Positions 53,501 through 62,642 are shown, counted from the stretch's first letter. The stretch: DNA of 64,000 bases from Gracilimonas sp965227215 (GCA_965227215.1 OZ245729.1:1178001-1242000), one strand, 5' to 3'. Notes: a model not told the origin generated them from the sequence alone. Program-made: numbers and translations.

Positions 53501-54127
53501 TTATTCGTTTTCTCCCTTTTGTTGAAGGTCGGCTGTAAATCCGGTCTTATTGATCGCATCCTGAAGTTCTTTTTCCGTGAGTTTCGTTTTCAGATACGAA
53601 ATAGTAGCCGTTCCACTGTCATAGGATACCTCAGATTCAACAATTCCATCCAGTTTACCCAACTCGTTTTTAACACTTGCTTCACACCCAGCGCAGGTCA
53701 TGCCCTCTACATTGAAAGTGACGTGTTCTACGTCTGTCTCAGAAACATTTTGTACCTGAGTAGGTTGAGGATCAGAGAAAAACCAATGAGAGTAGTTTGG
53801 AAAAGCCAGCAACAGTGCCGCCACAACGGTTACGATGCCAAGAAACGATTTAGACTGGGTGAAACGGGCTTCTTCAGGATCACATTCGCAATCAATCTCT
53901 TTTGAGGGCTTAAATTTTTGATACCATGCAAAGCTGAGTAAAAGAACAGTCAGCCCAATTAAATAAGGCCGGAATGGGTCCATGAATGAAAACGTAGAGG
54001 CAATTCCACTAGTACCAGCCAGAACAGCCAATACCGGTGTGATACAGCAAAGGGAGGCGATAAATGCGACTCCCAGTCCTGCGCCCAGCCATTTGGTGTC
54101 TTTGTTATTGTTATGTTGCTTGTTCAT
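53501..54127 (-). CDS. merTP: Mercuric transporter MerT-MerP fusion
   Basis: 208 aa. Residues 1-115: three membrane helices of MerT type with Cys27-Cys28 in ASLCCITPVLAVLAG and a cytoplasmic pair Cys80/Cys82 (DCECD). Residues 130-208: an HMA domain with GMTCAGC (Cys145, Cys148), equivalent to MerP. Takes Hg(II) from the periplasm to MerA. The fused form is the usual one in Bacteroidota. ATG overlaps the regulator stop. Confidence 0.93.
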   Translation of the reverse strand: MNKQHNNNKDTKWLGAGLGVAFIASLCCITPVLAVLAGTSGIASTFSFMDPFRPYLIGLTVLLLSFAWYQKFKPSKEIDCECDPEEARFTQSKSFLGIVTVVAALLLAFPNYSHWFFSDPQPTQVQNVSETDVEHVTFNVEGMTCAGCEASVKNELGKLDGIVESEVSYDSGTATISYLKTKLTEKELQDAINKTGFTADLQQKGENE

Positions 54128-54504
54128 GCAGCTAATACCTCCATAATGGTATTGTTTTCAATCTGGTGAAAAAGTGGTTTCAAAAGCTCGTCATAAGGTT
54201 CTTGCAGAGAATAGAAAATGAGTTTTCCCTCTCTTCTTGAACCTAAAAGTCCGGCGTCTTTCAATTTTCGCAGGTGTTGCGATACCGCCGGTACGGTCAT
54301 GTCTAAAATATCGCTCAAATCACATGGGCATAAATCTTCCTCCGTACTCAACAAGAACAGAATTTTCAGGCGCACATCATTTCCGGCCAGTTTCAGTATG
54401 TCCGAGAGTTTTAAGATGGATGATTCTACTGCATTTATAGAATCAATGCAGCGGTTGATCTGGTTCAGATCGGCTACATCACGAATACAAGATTGTTTAC
54501 TCAT
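54124..54504 (-). CDS. ArsR-family mer operon regulator
   Basis: 126 aa. Winged helix with recognition helix MTVPAVSQHLRKLKDAGLL (residues 69-87). Metal-site Cys candidates Cys59 and Cys61 (LCPCDL, helix alpha-3 type) plus Cys6 and Cys19 in the N-terminus. ArsR-type repressors replace MerR in some mer operons. First gene of the merR-merTP-merA set, all stop-start overlaps. A perfect 8-6-8 palindrome (54514-54535) lies 10 bp before its ATG; derepression by Hg(II) is expected. Confidence 0.88.
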   Translation of the reverse strand: MSKQSCIRDVADLNQINRCIDSINAVESSILKLSDILKLAGNDVRLKILFLLSTEEDLCPCDLSDILDMTVPAVSQHLRKLKDAGLLGSRREGKLIFYSLQEPYDELLKPLFHQIENNTIMEVLAA

Positions 54505-54513
54505 AGGAATTAT

Positions 54514-54535
54514 TATTTAAGTGATAGCTTAAATA
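54514..54535. promoter_or_regulatory. Palindromic operator of the ArsR-type mer regulator
   Basis: TATTTAAG-tgatag-CTTAAATA: a perfect 8-bp inverted repeat with a 6-bp centre just before the regulator start. Inverted AT-rich repeats of this size are typical ArsR/SmtB operators. Note that it uses the TTTAAG word in inverted, not direct, orientation. Confidence 0.75.
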
Positions 54536-54877
54536 TAAATTCAAGAGAACATTTAAGCAAAAGATTAAAGAAGTAAACCTTTTTTCCTGGTTCACTTTTA
54601 CCTTCCTTGGCTTTACAGATCTTGCACTAAGCACTGCGACCACCGATAATGCAGGAGTCAATTGGATCAAGCTGCATCTATTTTATCAGCTGCATGTCTC
54701 CAATTCAATGAATCTCCACGGTGCTTTTCTTCAGCCTCAGATATTGCAAACAGACATTTTATATGCTAGCTATCCATAGCTCATATATTTCAATTATTTT
54801 ACATAGAAATCCATCTTTTTACTGTCTCACAATGGTGGTGTAAGGTTCAACTTTAAGGATAAAAGTATTTCCTTTGA
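54536..54877. other. Non-coding gap between mer operon and cusCBA
   Basis: About 340 bp. Only a short leftward frame (about 30 codons, near 54680-54775, AISEAEEKHRGDSLNWRHAA) hints at a decayed gene, without start or known family. A single TTTAAG half-site at 54852-54857 has no partner at 11 bp. Possibly a junction scar. Confidence 0.4.
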
Positions 54878-54894
54878 TTTAAGCTTCATTTAAG
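54878..54894 (+). promoter_or_regulatory. TTTAAG direct-repeat box 12 (cusCBA promoter)
   Basis: TTTAAGCTTCATTTAAG. A -10-like TAGTTT lies at 54906-54911. The box ends 75 bp before ATG 54970. Confidence 0.8.
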
Positions 54895-54969
54895 CATTCC
54901 TCTCGTAGTTTGAAATCAAGATAATTATTCAATCTACGGGCTTGTCCCTTATAAAATTTGGTTTGCAGA

Positions 54970-56250
54970 ATGAAAAAAATAATGATAAAGGGATTTTTCT
55001 TGGGAATGTCACTATTCCTGGTTTCATCAAATGTGAGTTTTTCTCAAACACCAGACTCTACATTGTTACTTGATGAACTTATTCAACAAGTGCTAACCCA
55101 AAACCCGGAACTACAATCATCATATCAGGCTTGGGAAGCAAGCAAAACCAGAATCTCACAGCAAGAGGCCCTACCCGACCCAACACTCGGTTTAAATATC
55201 ATGAACCTGCCGGTCAACAGCTTTTCACTTGATCAGGAGCCCATGACAGGTAAGCAAATATCTGTGATGCAACCGTTTCCTTTTCCGGGAAAACTAGGAC
55301 TGAAAGGTGATATTGCAGTAAATGAATCAGAGATTGTCCTGCACCGGTATCGGGAACTTCAAAATCAGCTTAAAAAAAGAACGAAACAGGCTTTTTATGA
55401 TCTATACTACGTAGATCAAGCTCTTTCAACAGTTGCACACAACCAAGAGCTTCTTAAAGAGTTCGTAGAAATAGCTGAAACAAGGTACGGAGTGGGTAAA
55501 GGCACGCAACCTGACGTACTTCGAGCTCAAGTAGCTCTTTCAAAAATGCTTGATCAAGAACTCAAGCTTCTCCAGCAACGTGAAGTTGTACAGGCCCGCA
55601 TTAACACCCTCTTAGATAAACCCGCTGATACACCGCTTGGAGAGGCCATTATAAATCAACCGGAATTTTTTACATCCAATCTACCCACGCTGATTCAACA
55701 AGCCGATAGTACCAGCCCTTTACTTGCAGCCTGGAAAACCGCCGTTGTACAAAGTGGCCAAAAGGTGGACTTAGCACTTAAAGATCGCTATCCGGATTTT
55801 TCGGTGGGTGTTGCCTATACCCAGCGAGACAAATTACAAAACGGCATGAAAGGCTATGATTTTGTCTCGGCTATGTTCAATGTCAAAATCCCTCTCTTTT
55901 TAAGCAAAAAACAGAATAAAAAAGTACAAGAGACCCAAATCCAGCAAACTTCCATAGAGTATCGCTATCAAAACATAGTTAACTCCATTGAACAGAAGCT
56001 GCAACAGTCACTAACCGAGCTTGAAAAAAATCAAAGACTATTAGAACTCTACAGAACGGGGATAATTCCTCAGGCAGAAGAATCTCTTGAGTCATCAATA
56101 GCGGGGTATCAGAATGACAAGGTGGACTTCCTGTCTCTCCTCGACAGTGAATTAACCTTATTCCAGTTTCGCCTGGATTATCATCGCTTTTTAGCTGACT
56201 ACCACAAAGCTATAGCAGAGATAGAAGCATTAACCGGCACTGAGTTTTAA
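54970..56250 (+). CDS. cusC: RND outer-membrane factor, CusC/TolC family
   Basis: 426 aa from ATG 54970 (TTG 54958 is also in frame). Signal peptide ends FSQ. TolC repeats: QVLTQNPELQSSYQAWEASKTRISQQEALPDPTLG in the first, and IAGYQNDKVDFLSLLDSELTLFQFRLDYHRFLADYHKAIAEIEALTG in the last. It lacks the lipobox that the czcC-type gene has. Channel for the Cus pump encoded next; all three genes are read from box 12. Confidence 0.87.
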   Translation: MKKIMIKGFFLGMSLFLVSSNVSFSQTPDSTLLLDELIQQVLTQNPELQSSYQAWEASKTRISQQEALPDPTLGLNIMNLPVNSFSLDQEPMTGKQISVMQPFPFPGKLGLKGDIAVNESEIVLHRYRELQNQLKKRTKQAFYDLYYVDQALSTVAHNQELLKEFVEIAETRYGVGKGTQPDVLRAQVALSKMLDQELKLLQQREVVQARINTLLDKPADTPLGEAIINQPEFFTSNLPTLIQQADSTSPLLAAWKTAVVQSGQKVDLALKDRYPDFSVGVAYTQRDKLQNGMKGYDFVSAMFNVKIPLFLSKKQNKKVQETQIQQTSIEYRYQNIVNSIEQKLQQSLTELEKNQRLLELYRTGIIPQAEESLESSIAGYQNDKVDFLSLLDSELTLFQFRLDYHRFLADYHKAIAEIEALTGTEF

Positions 56251-56286
56251 ACCATTTTCAAAATTTAAACAAAGAGTACAATCATC

Positions 56287-57705
56287 ATGAATACCAAATC
56301 AATAATACTATCCCTCGGAGCAGTTATTGCTTTTACCTTAGGCGGTTACTGGTTGGGAACCCAACAATCCACTGGCGGTTCAGCAGCCATTACACAATCT
56401 ACCGATGAGATGCAGAATATGCCGAAAACCGATTCCGCAAATAAAAAACAGGGAGAGCGTGAAATTCTGTATTGGCAGGCGCCAATGAATCCAAGTGAAA
56501 TCTATGATAAACCTGGAAAATCCAGAATGGGCATGGATTTAGTTCCTGTGTATGCTGATGAAGCCAATAGTTCAGAGGGCATGGTTAAAATCAATCCGGT
56601 TGTGATTCAAAACATGAATGTACGTACTGCAACGGTGCAAAAGAAAGATCTGTCTACCGTGGTGAGTGCTGTTGGAAAAGTGGAGTACAACGAGCAAAAA
56701 CTCTTCAATGTAAATCCAAAAATTTCAGGTTGGGTTGAGCAGCTATATGTGGATTACACGGGTAAAATGGTGCAAAAAGGGCAGCCATTGTTCAGTATCT
56801 ATTCTCCTGAATTGGTGACCACTCAAAGAGAATACTTGTTGGCCCTGAAAACTCAGGAAAAAGTCAGTGCCAGTAGTTTTGAAACCATCCGTTCCGGGGG
56901 AAGTAGTTTACTTGAGGCTACCCGCCAACGGCTTGAATATTGGGATATTCCCGAATCAGAGATAGAACAGCTGAAGCAAAGTGGTGAAGTTAAAAAGGCA
57001 ATTATGCTGAAATCACCCGCCACAGGCATCGTGCTTCATAAAAATGCTATAGAAGGAGAGTACATAAAAGCGAGTACCCCTGCATATAAAATAGCAGACC
57101 TTTCAACTGTTTGGGTGCAAACCAGTGTTTATGACTACGAAGTACCCTGGATTGAAGAAGGGCAAGCTGCACAGATGGAGTTATCATATCAACCAGGTAA
57201 AATCTATGAAGGCTCGGTGGATTATATATATCCCACCCTGGACCAGAAAACGCGGACTGTTCAGGTACGGCTGGAATTTTCTAACCCAGACCTTGAGCTA
57301 AAACCAGGCATGTTTGCCAATGTTCGTATCCAAACGCGTCCTAAGCCCAACGTAACCATCATTCCGAATGAGGCCATCATTAGAACCGGGGAGCGTAATA
57401 TCGTTTTTGTAGCTAAGGGAGAAGGCACCTTTGAACCCCGGGAAATAACTTTAGGAATGGAAGGCGGCCAACGCAATAATGAAATTGAAGTACTGGAAGG
57501 GGTTAAAGCAGGGGAACAGATCGTCACTTCCGCTCAATTCCTGTTCGATAGTGAGAGCCGTTTACAGGAAGCCATCCAAAAAATGCTGCAGCAAGAACAA
57601 GATTCTCCCGATATGAATATGGAGGACATGGAATCAAACAGTGAAGAAATGAACCATGAAATAGAACCTGCTGATACGACTGATCATTCAGGCATGGAAA
57701 TGTAG
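56287..57705 (+). CDS. cusB: RND periplasmic adaptor, CusB-like, with heavy-metal-binding domain
   Basis: 472 aa. N-terminal anchor (residues 5-27). The heavy-metal-binding domain YWQAPMNPSEIYDKPGKSRMGMDLVPVYADE (about 57-88) is a Cu(I)/Ag(I) site typical of CusB. Then hairpin, lipoyl and barrel domains. The C-terminus is Met/Asp/His rich (MNMEDMESNSEEMNHE and DHSGMEM). Passes metal from periplasm to CusA. Confidence 0.9.
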   Translation: MNTKSIILSLGAVIAFTLGGYWLGTQQSTGGSAAITQSTDEMQNMPKTDSANKKQGEREILYWQAPMNPSEIYDKPGKSRMGMDLVPVYADEANSSEGMVKINPVVIQNMNVRTATVQKKDLSTVVSAVGKVEYNEQKLFNVNPKISGWVEQLYVDYTGKMVQKGQPLFSIYSPELVTTQREYLLALKTQEKVSASSFETIRSGGSSLLEATRQRLEYWDIPESEIEQLKQSGEVKKAIMLKSPATGIVLHKNAIEGEYIKASTPAYKIADLSTVWVQTSVYDYEVPWIEEGQAAQMELSYQPGKIYEGSVDYIYPTLDQKTRTVQVRLEFSNPDLELKPGMFANVRIQTRPKPNVTIIPNEAIIRTGERNIVFVAKGEGTFEPREITLGMEGGQRNNEIEVLEGVKAGEQIVTSAQFLFDSESRLQEAIQKMLQQEQDSPDMNMEDMESNSEEMNHEIEPADTTDHSGMEM

Positions 57706-57754
57706 TCCCGGCACCAGCGAAAAAACCCCATCAAAGATTTTGGAGAAATAAGAA

Positions 57755-60700
57755 ATGTTACAGAAAATTATTGAACTATCCGTTAATAACCGCTTCATGG
57801 TGATTATTGCCAGCATTCTTCTGCTGGCCGGCGGCACTTACATTATGTATCAAACTCCTGTGGATGCTATACCGGATTTAAGTGACGTTCAGGTTATTGT
57901 ATTTACAAAATATCCGGGTCAGGCTCCTCAGGTTGTTGAAGATCAGGTCACTTATCCTTTAACCACTACGATGATGTCGGTTCCTAAATCGAAAGTTGTG
58001 CGTGGATATTCATTTTTCGGTCTGTCTTTCATTTATATCATTTTCGAGGATGATACCGACATGTACTGGGCCCGAAGCAGGGTACTGGAATATCTCAACA
58101 CCGCTGGAAGCAACCTGCCTGAAGGTGTGACCCCTACCCTGGGCCCGGATGCCACTGGGGTTGGTTGGGTCTACGAATATGTGTTGGATGGTGGGGATAA
58201 ATATGACCTCCAGCAATTGCGGTCTATACAGGATTGGTTCCTTAAATATGAGCTGCTTAGCGTAGAAGGCGTGGCCGAAGTTGCCAGTATTGGCGGCCAC
58301 GTCAAACAATATCAGGTTGAAGTTGATCCGGATAAGTTGTTGGCCTATGATATCCCGCTTTCAAAAATAAAAATGGCCCTGAAACGCAGTAATAATGATG
58401 TAGGTGGGCGTCTTGTAGAAATGAGTGAAACCGAATTTATGGTTCGTGGAAAGGGGTATATCCAGTCTGTTTCAGACGTAGAAGAAGTCCCTATTGGTAC
58501 GGATAGTAACGGTACTCCCATAACCATCCGAAATGTGGCCAATGTACACATTGGGCCGGACCTTCGCCGCGGTATCGTAGATTGGAATGGGGAAGGTGAA
58601 ACAGTCGGAGGTGTGGTAATTATGCGTTTCGGTGAAAACGCATTAGAAACCATTGACAATGTTAAAACCAAGCTCAAAGAACTCGAAAGTGGATTACCGG
58701 AAGGGATTACGATCAAAACGGCCTATGACCGTTCCAGTCTTATCAAAAGAGCTATTGAGTTTTTGGAGCATAAACTTCTCGAAGAGAGCATTGTAGTTGC
58801 CATCATCGTTTTGATTTTTTTGCTGCACTTTCGCAGTTCACTGGTAGCTATAATTAGTTTGCCGATAGGGATTTTGGCCGCTTTTCTGGTAATGTACTTT
58901 CAGGGTATTAATGCAAATATAATGTCGCTAAGTGGCATTGCAATCGCTATTGGAGCAATGGTTGATGCCGCCATTGTGATGGTGGAGAATGCGCATAAGC
59001 ACCTGGAGAAAGACCGGGGCAAAAAAGATCATTGGCGAGTTATTGTGGATGCCTCAAAAGAAGTGGGGCCTGCACTCTTCTTCTCGTTGCTTATCATTAC
59101 CGTTTCATTTCTCCCAATCTTTGCATTGCAGGGGCAGGAAGGACGCCTGTTTAAGCCTTTGGCTTTCACAAAAACCTATGCTATGGCAGCTGCGGCTTTG
59201 CTTTCTGTGACACTGGTTCCGGTACTTATGGGATACCTGATCCGCGGAAAAATACAGCCAGAACATAAAAACCCGGTCAACCGGTTTCTAATCTGGATAT
59301 ATCGTCCCGTGATTAATTTGGCACTAAGGTTTAAATGGACCACTGTTATTGCCGCTGTTGCAATTCTTGCCGTATCCATTGTGCCCCTGCAACGACTCGG
59401 TTCTGAATTTATGCCTCCTATTGAAGAAGGCGACCTGCTTTATATGCCGACTACAGATCCGGGCATCAGTATTACAAAGGCGAAAGAACTCTTACAACAG
59501 ACGGATAAAATAATTGCAAGCTTTCCTGAAGTTGAATCTGTTTTTGGTAAGTCGGGACGAGCCCAGACATCTACAGACCCAGCCCCACTATCCATGTTCG
59601 AAACCATCATCCAGCTGAAGCCCGAAGATCAGTGGCGAGAAGGCATGACGATGGATAAGCTGAAGCAGGAAATGGATGCGGCTATTAAGATCCCAGGCCT
59701 CACCAACGCCTGGACAATGCCTATCAAAACACGCATTGATATGCTTTCTACCGGAATCAAAACGCCTATCGGTATCAAAGTAACGGGCCCTGATCTGCAA
59801 ACGCTTTCTGAACTCAGTCAGGATATCGCCTCTGTGGTGCGCGATGTACCTGGAACGCTAAGCGTATTCGCAGATAAGACCACAGGGGGCAACTACCTTG
59901 ATTTTAATATCGACCGGAAGGAAGCCGCCCGATATGGACTAACAACCGGGGATGTACAGGATGTAATACAGTCAGCTATTGGTGGTATGAATGTTACAGA
60001 AACGGTGGAAGGCCTGGAGCGCTACCCGGTTAATGTACGATATGCCCGGGAAGTCAGAGAAAACCTCACCGACCTGGGACGAGTATTGATCCCCACGCCC
60101 TCAGGAGCACAAATACCTATTAATTATGTGGCAGATTTGCAGATCCGAAAAGACGCACCTGTAATAAAAACGGAGAATGCCCGGTATTCAAGTTGGATAT
60201 ATGTGGATCTCACCACATCAGATATTGGCAGTTATGTAAACGAAGCTCGGCAGACAGTTAACGAACGCCTGGATTTACCCTCCGGCTATAGCTTGGCCTG
60301 GAGTGGACAATATGAATACATGGAACGTGCTAAAAAACGTCTGCAAGTTGTAGTACCGATTACATTACTGATCATCTTCCTGCTGCTCTACTTCAACTTT
60401 AAGAATCTACAGGAAAGTCTGCTTGTGCTGCTGACCCTTCCCTTTTCACTTGTGGGCTCTTTTTGGTTGCTATATATCCTCGGATATAACCTGAGTGTGG
60501 CCGTGGGAGTTGGAGCTATTGCTCTGGCCGGGGTTGCCGCTGAAATAGGCGTGATCATGCTGACCTACCTGGACAATGCCTATAACAACCGAAAATACCA
60601 TGATAGGATGAATAACTTAGCGGACTTAAAAGAGGCTATTTTTGAAGGATCAGCACAGCGAATCCGGCCAATTTTCATGACCGTGTGTGCTATTACGGGG

Positions 60701-60898
60701 GGTCTTCTTCCTATCATGTGGGGAGCGGGAACCGGAGCCACCGTGATGAAACGGATTGCGGCACCAATGGTTGGCGGGATGATTTCAGCTACCATACTTA
60801 GTTTAGTAGTATTGCCTGTTATTTACTACCTCTGGAAAAGCAGGGAAGTAAAACGTTTATCAAAAACAACAGGTGAAGATCAACAATTAACCAGTTAA
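57755..60898 (+). CDS. cusA: Cu(I)/Ag(I) RND pump CusA
   Basis: 1047 aa, 12 helices. TM4 GIAIAIGAMVDAAIVMVENAHKHLE with Asp404 is the CusA type. The three periplasmic copper-binding Met of E. coli CusA (573, 623, 672) have counterparts in the conserved contexts LLYMPTT, LSMFETIIQLKP and RIDMLSTGIK, so monovalent copper/silver is the substrate with high likelihood. Takes metal from the periplasm and from CusB to the channel. A PII-like gene follows 62 bp later. Confidence 0.95.
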   Translation: MLQKIIELSVNNRFMVIIASILLLAGGTYIMYQTPVDAIPDLSDVQVIVFTKYPGQAPQVVEDQVTYPLTTTMMSVPKSKVVRGYSFFGLSFIYIIFEDDTDMYWARSRVLEYLNTAGSNLPEGVTPTLGPDATGVGWVYEYVLDGGDKYDLQQLRSIQDWFLKYELLSVEGVAEVASIGGHVKQYQVEVDPDKLLAYDIPLSKIKMALKRSNNDVGGRLVEMSETEFMVRGKGYIQSVSDVEEVPIGTDSNGTPITIRNVANVHIGPDLRRGIVDWNGEGETVGGVVIMRFGENALETIDNVKTKLKELESGLPEGITIKTAYDRSSLIKRAIEFLEHKLLEESIVVAIIVLIFLLHFRSSLVAIISLPIGILAAFLVMYFQGINANIMSLSGIAIAIGAMVDAAIVMVENAHKHLEKDRGKKDHWRVIVDASKEVGPALFFSLLIITVSFLPIFALQGQEGRLFKPLAFTKTYAMAAAALLSVTLVPVLMGYLIRGKIQPEHKNPVNRFLIWIYRPVINLALRFKWTTVIAAVAILAVSIVPLQRLGSEFMPPIEEGDLLYMPTTDPGISITKAKELLQQTDKIIASFPEVESVFGKSGRAQTSTDPAPLSMFETIIQLKPEDQWREGMTMDKLKQEMDAAIKIPGLTNAWTMPIKTRIDMLSTGIKTPIGIKVTGPDLQTLSELSQDIASVVRDVPGTLSVFADKTTGGNYLDFNIDRKEAARYGLTTGDVQDVIQSAIGGMNVTETVEGLERYPVNVRYAREVRENLTDLGRVLIPTPSGAQIPINYVADLQIRKDAPVIKTENARYSSWIYVDLTTSDIGSYVNEARQTVNERLDLPSGYSLAWSGQYEYMERAKKRLQVVVPITLLIIFLLLYFNFKNLQESLLVLLTLPFSLVGSFWLLYILGYNLSVAVGVGAIALAGVAAEIGVIMLTYLDNAYNNRKYHDRMNNLADLKEAIFEGSAQRIRPIFMTVCAITGGLLPIMWGAGTGATVMKRIAAPMVGGMISATILSLVVLPVIYYLWKSREVKRLSKTTGEDQQLTS

Positions 60899-60914
60899 CA
60901 AACAGAAAATAGAT

Positions 60915-60939
60915 CTGGCAGGTTTTTTAAGCTTGCCAG
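60915..60939 (+). terminator. Short hairpin between cusA and the PII-like gene
   Basis: CTGGCA (60915-60920) pairs with TGCCAG (60934-60939) across a T-rich loop. Only 6 bp and no U-run after it, so a weak structure. Placed like the hairpin after czcA, also just before a PII-like gene. Confidence 0.35.
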
Positions 60940-60960
60940 TCTAAGATAAAGGTGATTAGC

Positions 60961-61326
60961 ATGAATGAAATCAAAGCATTTATTCGGAAACGAAAAGCAG
61001 AAGAAGTTATAGATGGTTTAGAAGCCGAAGGTTACTGCTGCATGACCCTTATTGATGTTATGGGGCTCGGACGCATGTCTGATCCTGAGAAAGCTCAACT
61101 GTCGATAAGCATTGCCGAACGATTTACCCATATTGTAAAGCTTGTTGTTGTTTGCAGTGAAAAAGATACCGACCAGGTAATCGAGATTATTCGTAATAAG
61201 GCGCGAAGTGGTCAGCGAGGTGATGGGATTATTTATGTTACGCCCGTCACTAACTCTATCCACATACGATCGGGAGATTCCGGTAGTGGCTTTTTACAAC
61301 ATGAACGTCGAGATAAAACAACTTAA
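60961..61326 (+). CDS. PII-like protein (metal-linked PII group), copy 3
   Basis: 121 aa from ATG 60961, with AAGGTG 8 bp upstream. MNEIKAFIRKRKAEEVIDGLEAEGYCCMTLIDVMGLGRMSD (residues 1-41) and SGQRGDGIIYVTPVTNSIHIRSGDSG show the PII fold. The CC pair at 26-27 recurs as CC in copy 1 (VCCMAVYHGEG), but copy 2 lacks it. The C-terminal tail is longer than in the other two. Follows cusA as copy 2 follows czcA. Confidence 0.8.
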   Translation: MNEIKAFIRKRKAEEVIDGLEAEGYCCMTLIDVMGLGRMSDPEKAQLSISIAERFTHIVKLVVVCSEKDTDQVIEIIRNKARSGQRGDGIIYVTPVTNSIHIRSGDSGSGFLQHERRDKTT

Positions 61327-61361
61327 AGAAGTAATCTCAAAAATCTATAATCCACGAACTG

Positions 61362-61835
61362 ATGAAAAAAACAATTATTTATCTAAGTATAATTTTATTA
61401 TCCAGTTTAATTGTATGGGCTTTTGCTAAAAGGTCAAATCAAATAAATGAAGCAGCTAACAAAGATCTCCCTGAGGTAGTTATGTATAAAAACCCTCAAT
61501 GCACATGCTGTGACAGATGGGCCAATTACCTGAGGAAACAGGGTTTTCCAGTTTCCGTAAATATTTCAGATGAAATGATTTCAATTAAAGAAACTAATAA
61601 AGTTCCTTTAAATCTTGCGTCCTGTCATACAGCTTTTATCGATGATTATGTTGTAGAAGGCCATGTACCTGTTGAAGACATAAATAAAATGCTCAAAGAA
61701 CGACCTGATGCTGTAGGTCTTGCTGCGCCTGGTATGCCAGTAGCATCTCCAGGTATGGATATTGCGACCAATGATATCTATGAAGTCAGGCTTTTCGATC
61801 AGAAAGGTAGCTCAGTTTTATATGCAACCCATTAG
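61362..61835 (+). CDS. Periplasmic DUF411 copper-binding protein (CopG-like)
   Basis: 157 aa. N-terminal anchor/signal (residues 4-22). Thioredoxin-like DUF411 with MYKNPQCTCCDRWANYLRKQGF (Cys47, Cys49, Cys50), SCHTAFID (Cys88-His89), EGHVP (His101) and GLAAPGMPVASPGMD (about 118-133), all diagnostic. The CopG member binds a copper cluster through these Cys/His. Read after the PII-like gene, so probably part of the cus transcript. No SD is seen at ATG 61362. The gap 61836-62093 is empty. Confidence 0.88.
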   Translation: MKKTIIYLSIILLSSLIVWAFAKRSNQINEAANKDLPEVVMYKNPQCTCCDRWANYLRKQGFPVSVNISDEMISIKETNKVPLNLASCHTAFIDDYVVEGHVPVEDINKMLKERPDAVGLAAPGMPVASPGMDIATNDIYEVRLFDQKGSSVLYATH

Positions 61836-62093
61836 TTGAATGCGTTGTTGATCGACAAACCATGTCAATATTAATTTATAGCAATCTGGATGATAATACT
61901 TTAAACTAAATAGAAGATATTATAATAAAAAAGTCGTTTGCAGATATATTCCTGCGCTAGTTTCAATAATTATTCTATACTTGAACTCAGGCTTTTTTCA
62001 TATTATTAAATATATATTGACCATTTTTTGTATTGAATCATTCAAAATACCTTTTGTGGATTTTAAATTAATTGAAAATTAGTTTGTTCTTCA

Positions 62094-62552
62094 TCATCTA
62101 AGATTTTTCCCGGTCTTAGTCTCGCCTTCCAAGGCGCATAAAATGGGGCAATCTCCTTTAGGTCCATCTCCAGCGCATGCATCAATTAAATCGACTAAGG
62201 TATTTTTGATTTGTTGGAGATCTTTAATTTTTTCTATTACATCCTGGTATTTTTCCTCTGCCTCGTTTTTGATCTCTGAACAGGTGGTATTCTCATCCAC
62301 ACGTAATTCAAGGAGTTCCTTAATTTCACTCAGCGTAAACCCAAGTTCTTGTGCCCGCTTTATAAATTTGATCTGATCGATGTGTCGCTGGGTAAATATA
62401 CGATAGCCAGAGCGTCTTCGATCCGGTTCAGGGATGAGATTACGCTTTTCATAGTAACGTACCGTCTCCTTGTTTACATCAGCCCGGCGAGCTACTTCGC
62501 CAATTTTGAAGGTGATAATGTCTGTGTACTTCTTTTTCACTTCATCTCTCAT
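62094..62552 (-). CDS. MerR-family thiophilic-metal regulator
   Basis: 152 aa from ATG 62552 (ATG 62555 is also possible; the frame opens from TTG 62603 in the terminator stem). N-terminal MerR helix-turn-helix FKIGEVARRADVNKETVRYYEKRNLI (residues 15-40), dimerisation helix (about 92-124). Metal-site Cys91, Cys126 and Cys135 have spacing of 35 and 9, the spacing in Hg-sensing MerR (82/117/126), with an additional Cys139. Hg(II) or Pb(II) sensing is inferred. Lies downstream of its presumed target gene at 62643. Confidence 0.87.
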   Translation of the reverse strand: MRDEVKKKYTDIITFKIGEVARRADVNKETVRYYEKRNLIPEPDRRRSGYRIFTQRHIDQIKFIKRAQELGFTLSEIKELLELRVDENTTCSEIKNEAEEKYQDVIEKIKDLQQIKNTLVDLIDACAGDGPKGDCPILCALEGETKTGKNLR

Positions 62553-62604
62553 CATTATGACATTATTTATTACAACTCTAACAAAGTTATCTGTTATTAC
62601 CAAA

Positions 62605-62625
62605 AGCCGGGCATTAAACCCGGCT
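62605..62625 (-). terminator. Intrinsic terminator after the desulforedoxin-like gene
   Basis: Minus strand AGCCGGG-loop-CCCGGCT followed by TTTTG. GC-rich 7-bp stem and short T-run. It lies between the Cys-rich gene (stop 62643) and the regulator, so the regulator gets read-through or its own weak promoter. Confidence 0.7.
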
Positions 62626-62642
62626 CATTTATTTACGAACTA

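Noticed and set aside
54841..54857. Possible extra TTTAAG box before cusC
   Set aside because: Only one half-site fits; the distance to TAAGG is 13, not 11.
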